In this document: one piece after another, positions 63,281-64,000 of the stretch | Numbering within the stretch: position 1 is the first letter of the stretch | Layout: every line of letters starts with the position of its first letter | NCBI GenBank assembly: GCA_029006155.1 | Contig: JAQXGF010000033.1 | Coordinates: 1 to 64,000, forward strand | Length of the DNA: 64,000 bases | DNA from: Lachnospiraceae bacterium | GTDB taxonomy: Bacteria > Bacillota > Clostridia > Lachnospirales > Lachnospiraceae | Direction: 5' to 3' | Translations under genes and position numbers: made by a program | Notes under the pieces: generated by a model | Databases searched by the model: none | The model's input: only the letters and a program-made list of their open reading frames with translations | Told to the model about the DNA's origin: nothing

Positions 63281-64000
63281 CTACGTCAGCGGCACCTCAT
63301 GCACCGCCGGCTCGTCGCTCGCCTCCGTCATGATCTCCAGCACCTGCTGCATGTTCGTCAGCTCGACCTGCGTATGCTCTCCGCCATTCTCCCCGTCGCG
63401 CGTCCATGCGACCGGCTCCTCCGAGCGGATCAGCATGTGCTTTGTCTTGAACCGCACGACGACCTTGCTGTTCTCATCGTGGGTCAGCACCGCGGTGATC
63501 GCTTCCTGCCACTCCAGAAGATTCTTTGGCGTATGTACGAGCATGACCTCGAAGACACCGTCATTCAGCTCGATATTTTTCCCCGGTATGCCTTTAAAGC
63601 CACCGACGGAATTGGAATTTGTAATCATACCGAATACAAATTCGCCGTCCTCCGAAAATTCTTCGCTGTCAATGCGCAGATGGCAGCTCTTCCAGGACCC
63701 CATCCGCTTCATGCCCTCGAGCACATAAGCGGCATGCCCCAGCGCATTTTTCAGATCCTGTGACGTCTGATAAGACACATCGGTCAGCAGTCCGAACGCC
63801 GCCACATAGACAAAATAGCTGTCATTGAACCGTCCGATGTCACACGCAAACGGCTCACCCTCCACGACCAGCTTCGCAGCCTGCTCCATCGGCTTCGGAA
63901 TGCCAAGACTGTTCGCAAAATCATTCGTACTGCCAGCCGGGATATAGCCGACCGGCTTCTTTTCCCCGCTGTTCATCAGGCCGGTCACGACCTCATCCAA
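63281..64000 (-). CDS. Diacylglycerol kinase-family lipid kinase, N-terminus beyond window
   Basis: The last ~239 residues of a YegS/DgkB-type lipid kinase: GYIPAGSTNDFANSLGIPK is the family GSTND motif, followed by ACDIGRFNDSYFVYVAAFG and the C-terminal sandwich. The GGDGT motif should lie just beyond 64000, so the gene is cut by the window edge. Phospholipid recycling is the usual role. It is upstream of xylB on the same strand with a 104-bp gap. Confidence 0.9.
   Translation of the reverse strand: MDEVVTGLMNSGEKKPVGYIPAGSTNDFANSLGIPKPMEQAAKLVVEGEPFACDIGRFNDSYFVYVAAFGLLTDVSYQTSQDLKNALGHAAYVLEGMKRMGSWKSCHLRIDSEEFSEDGEFVFGMITNSNSVGGFKGIPGKNIELNDGVFEVMLVHTPKNLLEWQEAITAVLTHDENSKVVVRFKTKHMLIRSEEPVAWTRDGENGGEHTQVELTNMQQVLEIMTEASDEPAVHEVPLT

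Overview
The window reads as a chromosomal segment of a spore-forming Lachnospiraceae-type clostridium (Firmicutes, GC a little above 50 % by eye). The evidence is the gene content and order: spoIIID, yabP, yabQ, a SpoIIE-type phosphatase, a CotS-like kinase, type III glutamine synthetase, YesM/YesN-type sugar regulators, and the block mazG-hup-rqcP-yabP-yabQ-divIC-spoIIE-tilS-hpt-ftsH, which matches the Bacillus subtilis yabN-yabO-yabP-yabQ-divIC-spoIIE-tilS-hprT-ftsH order. No tRNA, rRNA, CRISPR array, transposase, integrase or phage gene was seen.

Layout. 0.2-9 kb: guaA; larC and larE (nickel-pincer nucleotide synthesis) on the plus strand; a family-6 type DNA glycosylase, an acyl-CoA thioesterase and spoIIID on the minus strand; a C39-like cysteine peptidase; a sodium/amino-acid symporter; an uncharacterised protein. 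9-21.5 kb: a PrsA-like foldase with long acidic low-complexity tracts, then mfd, pth, murF, ddl, an L,D-transpeptidase and a GH13 enzyme, all minus strand. 22-30 kb: the sporulation/division/housekeeping block from ftsH back to mazG. 30-43.7 kb: phosphoglucomutase, CotS-like kinase, a heterodimeric ABC exporter, a tiny peptide gene between its own promoter and terminator, MATE transporter, larB, GNAT, ClC transporter, trpS, and a PucR/CdaR-type regulator. 44-46.5 kb: a candidate C-rich small RNA and glnN. 46.5-64 kb: a carbohydrate locus with a YesL-like membrane protein, two tandem GH31 enzymes, an ABC sugar importer, a YesN/YesM two-component system, galactose mutarotase, a FucI/AraA-fold isomerase, a DUF4867-like protein, xylulokinase, and a lipid kinase cut by the window end.

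How the genes fit together. LarB, LarC and LarE together make the nickel-pincer cofactor, but larB lies 35 kb from larC/larE and no larA-type racemase is visible. The sporulation genes carry readable promoters: a sigma-A promoter with the unusual 21-bp spacer and an overlapping Spo0A box before spoIIE, and sigma-E-like promoters before yabP and spoIIID. In the sugar locus the importer brings in an oligosaccharide, the GH31 enzymes release the terminal alpha-linked sugar (probably xylose), and mutarotase, isomerase and xylulokinase feed a pentose into the pentose phosphate pathway.

The most unusual content is intergenic. Three copies of a roughly 170-nt repeat (near 31.9, 42.5 and 51.6 kb) keep the same set of stems through compensatory base changes, which points to a structured RNA or a mobile element that encodes one. 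A 45-bp perfect hairpin has inserted into one of these copies and also into a member of a second repeat family. A 27-28 residue peptide gene with its own promoter and terminator (37.1-37.4 kb) and an sRNA-like transcript (44.1-44.2 kb) also merit attention.
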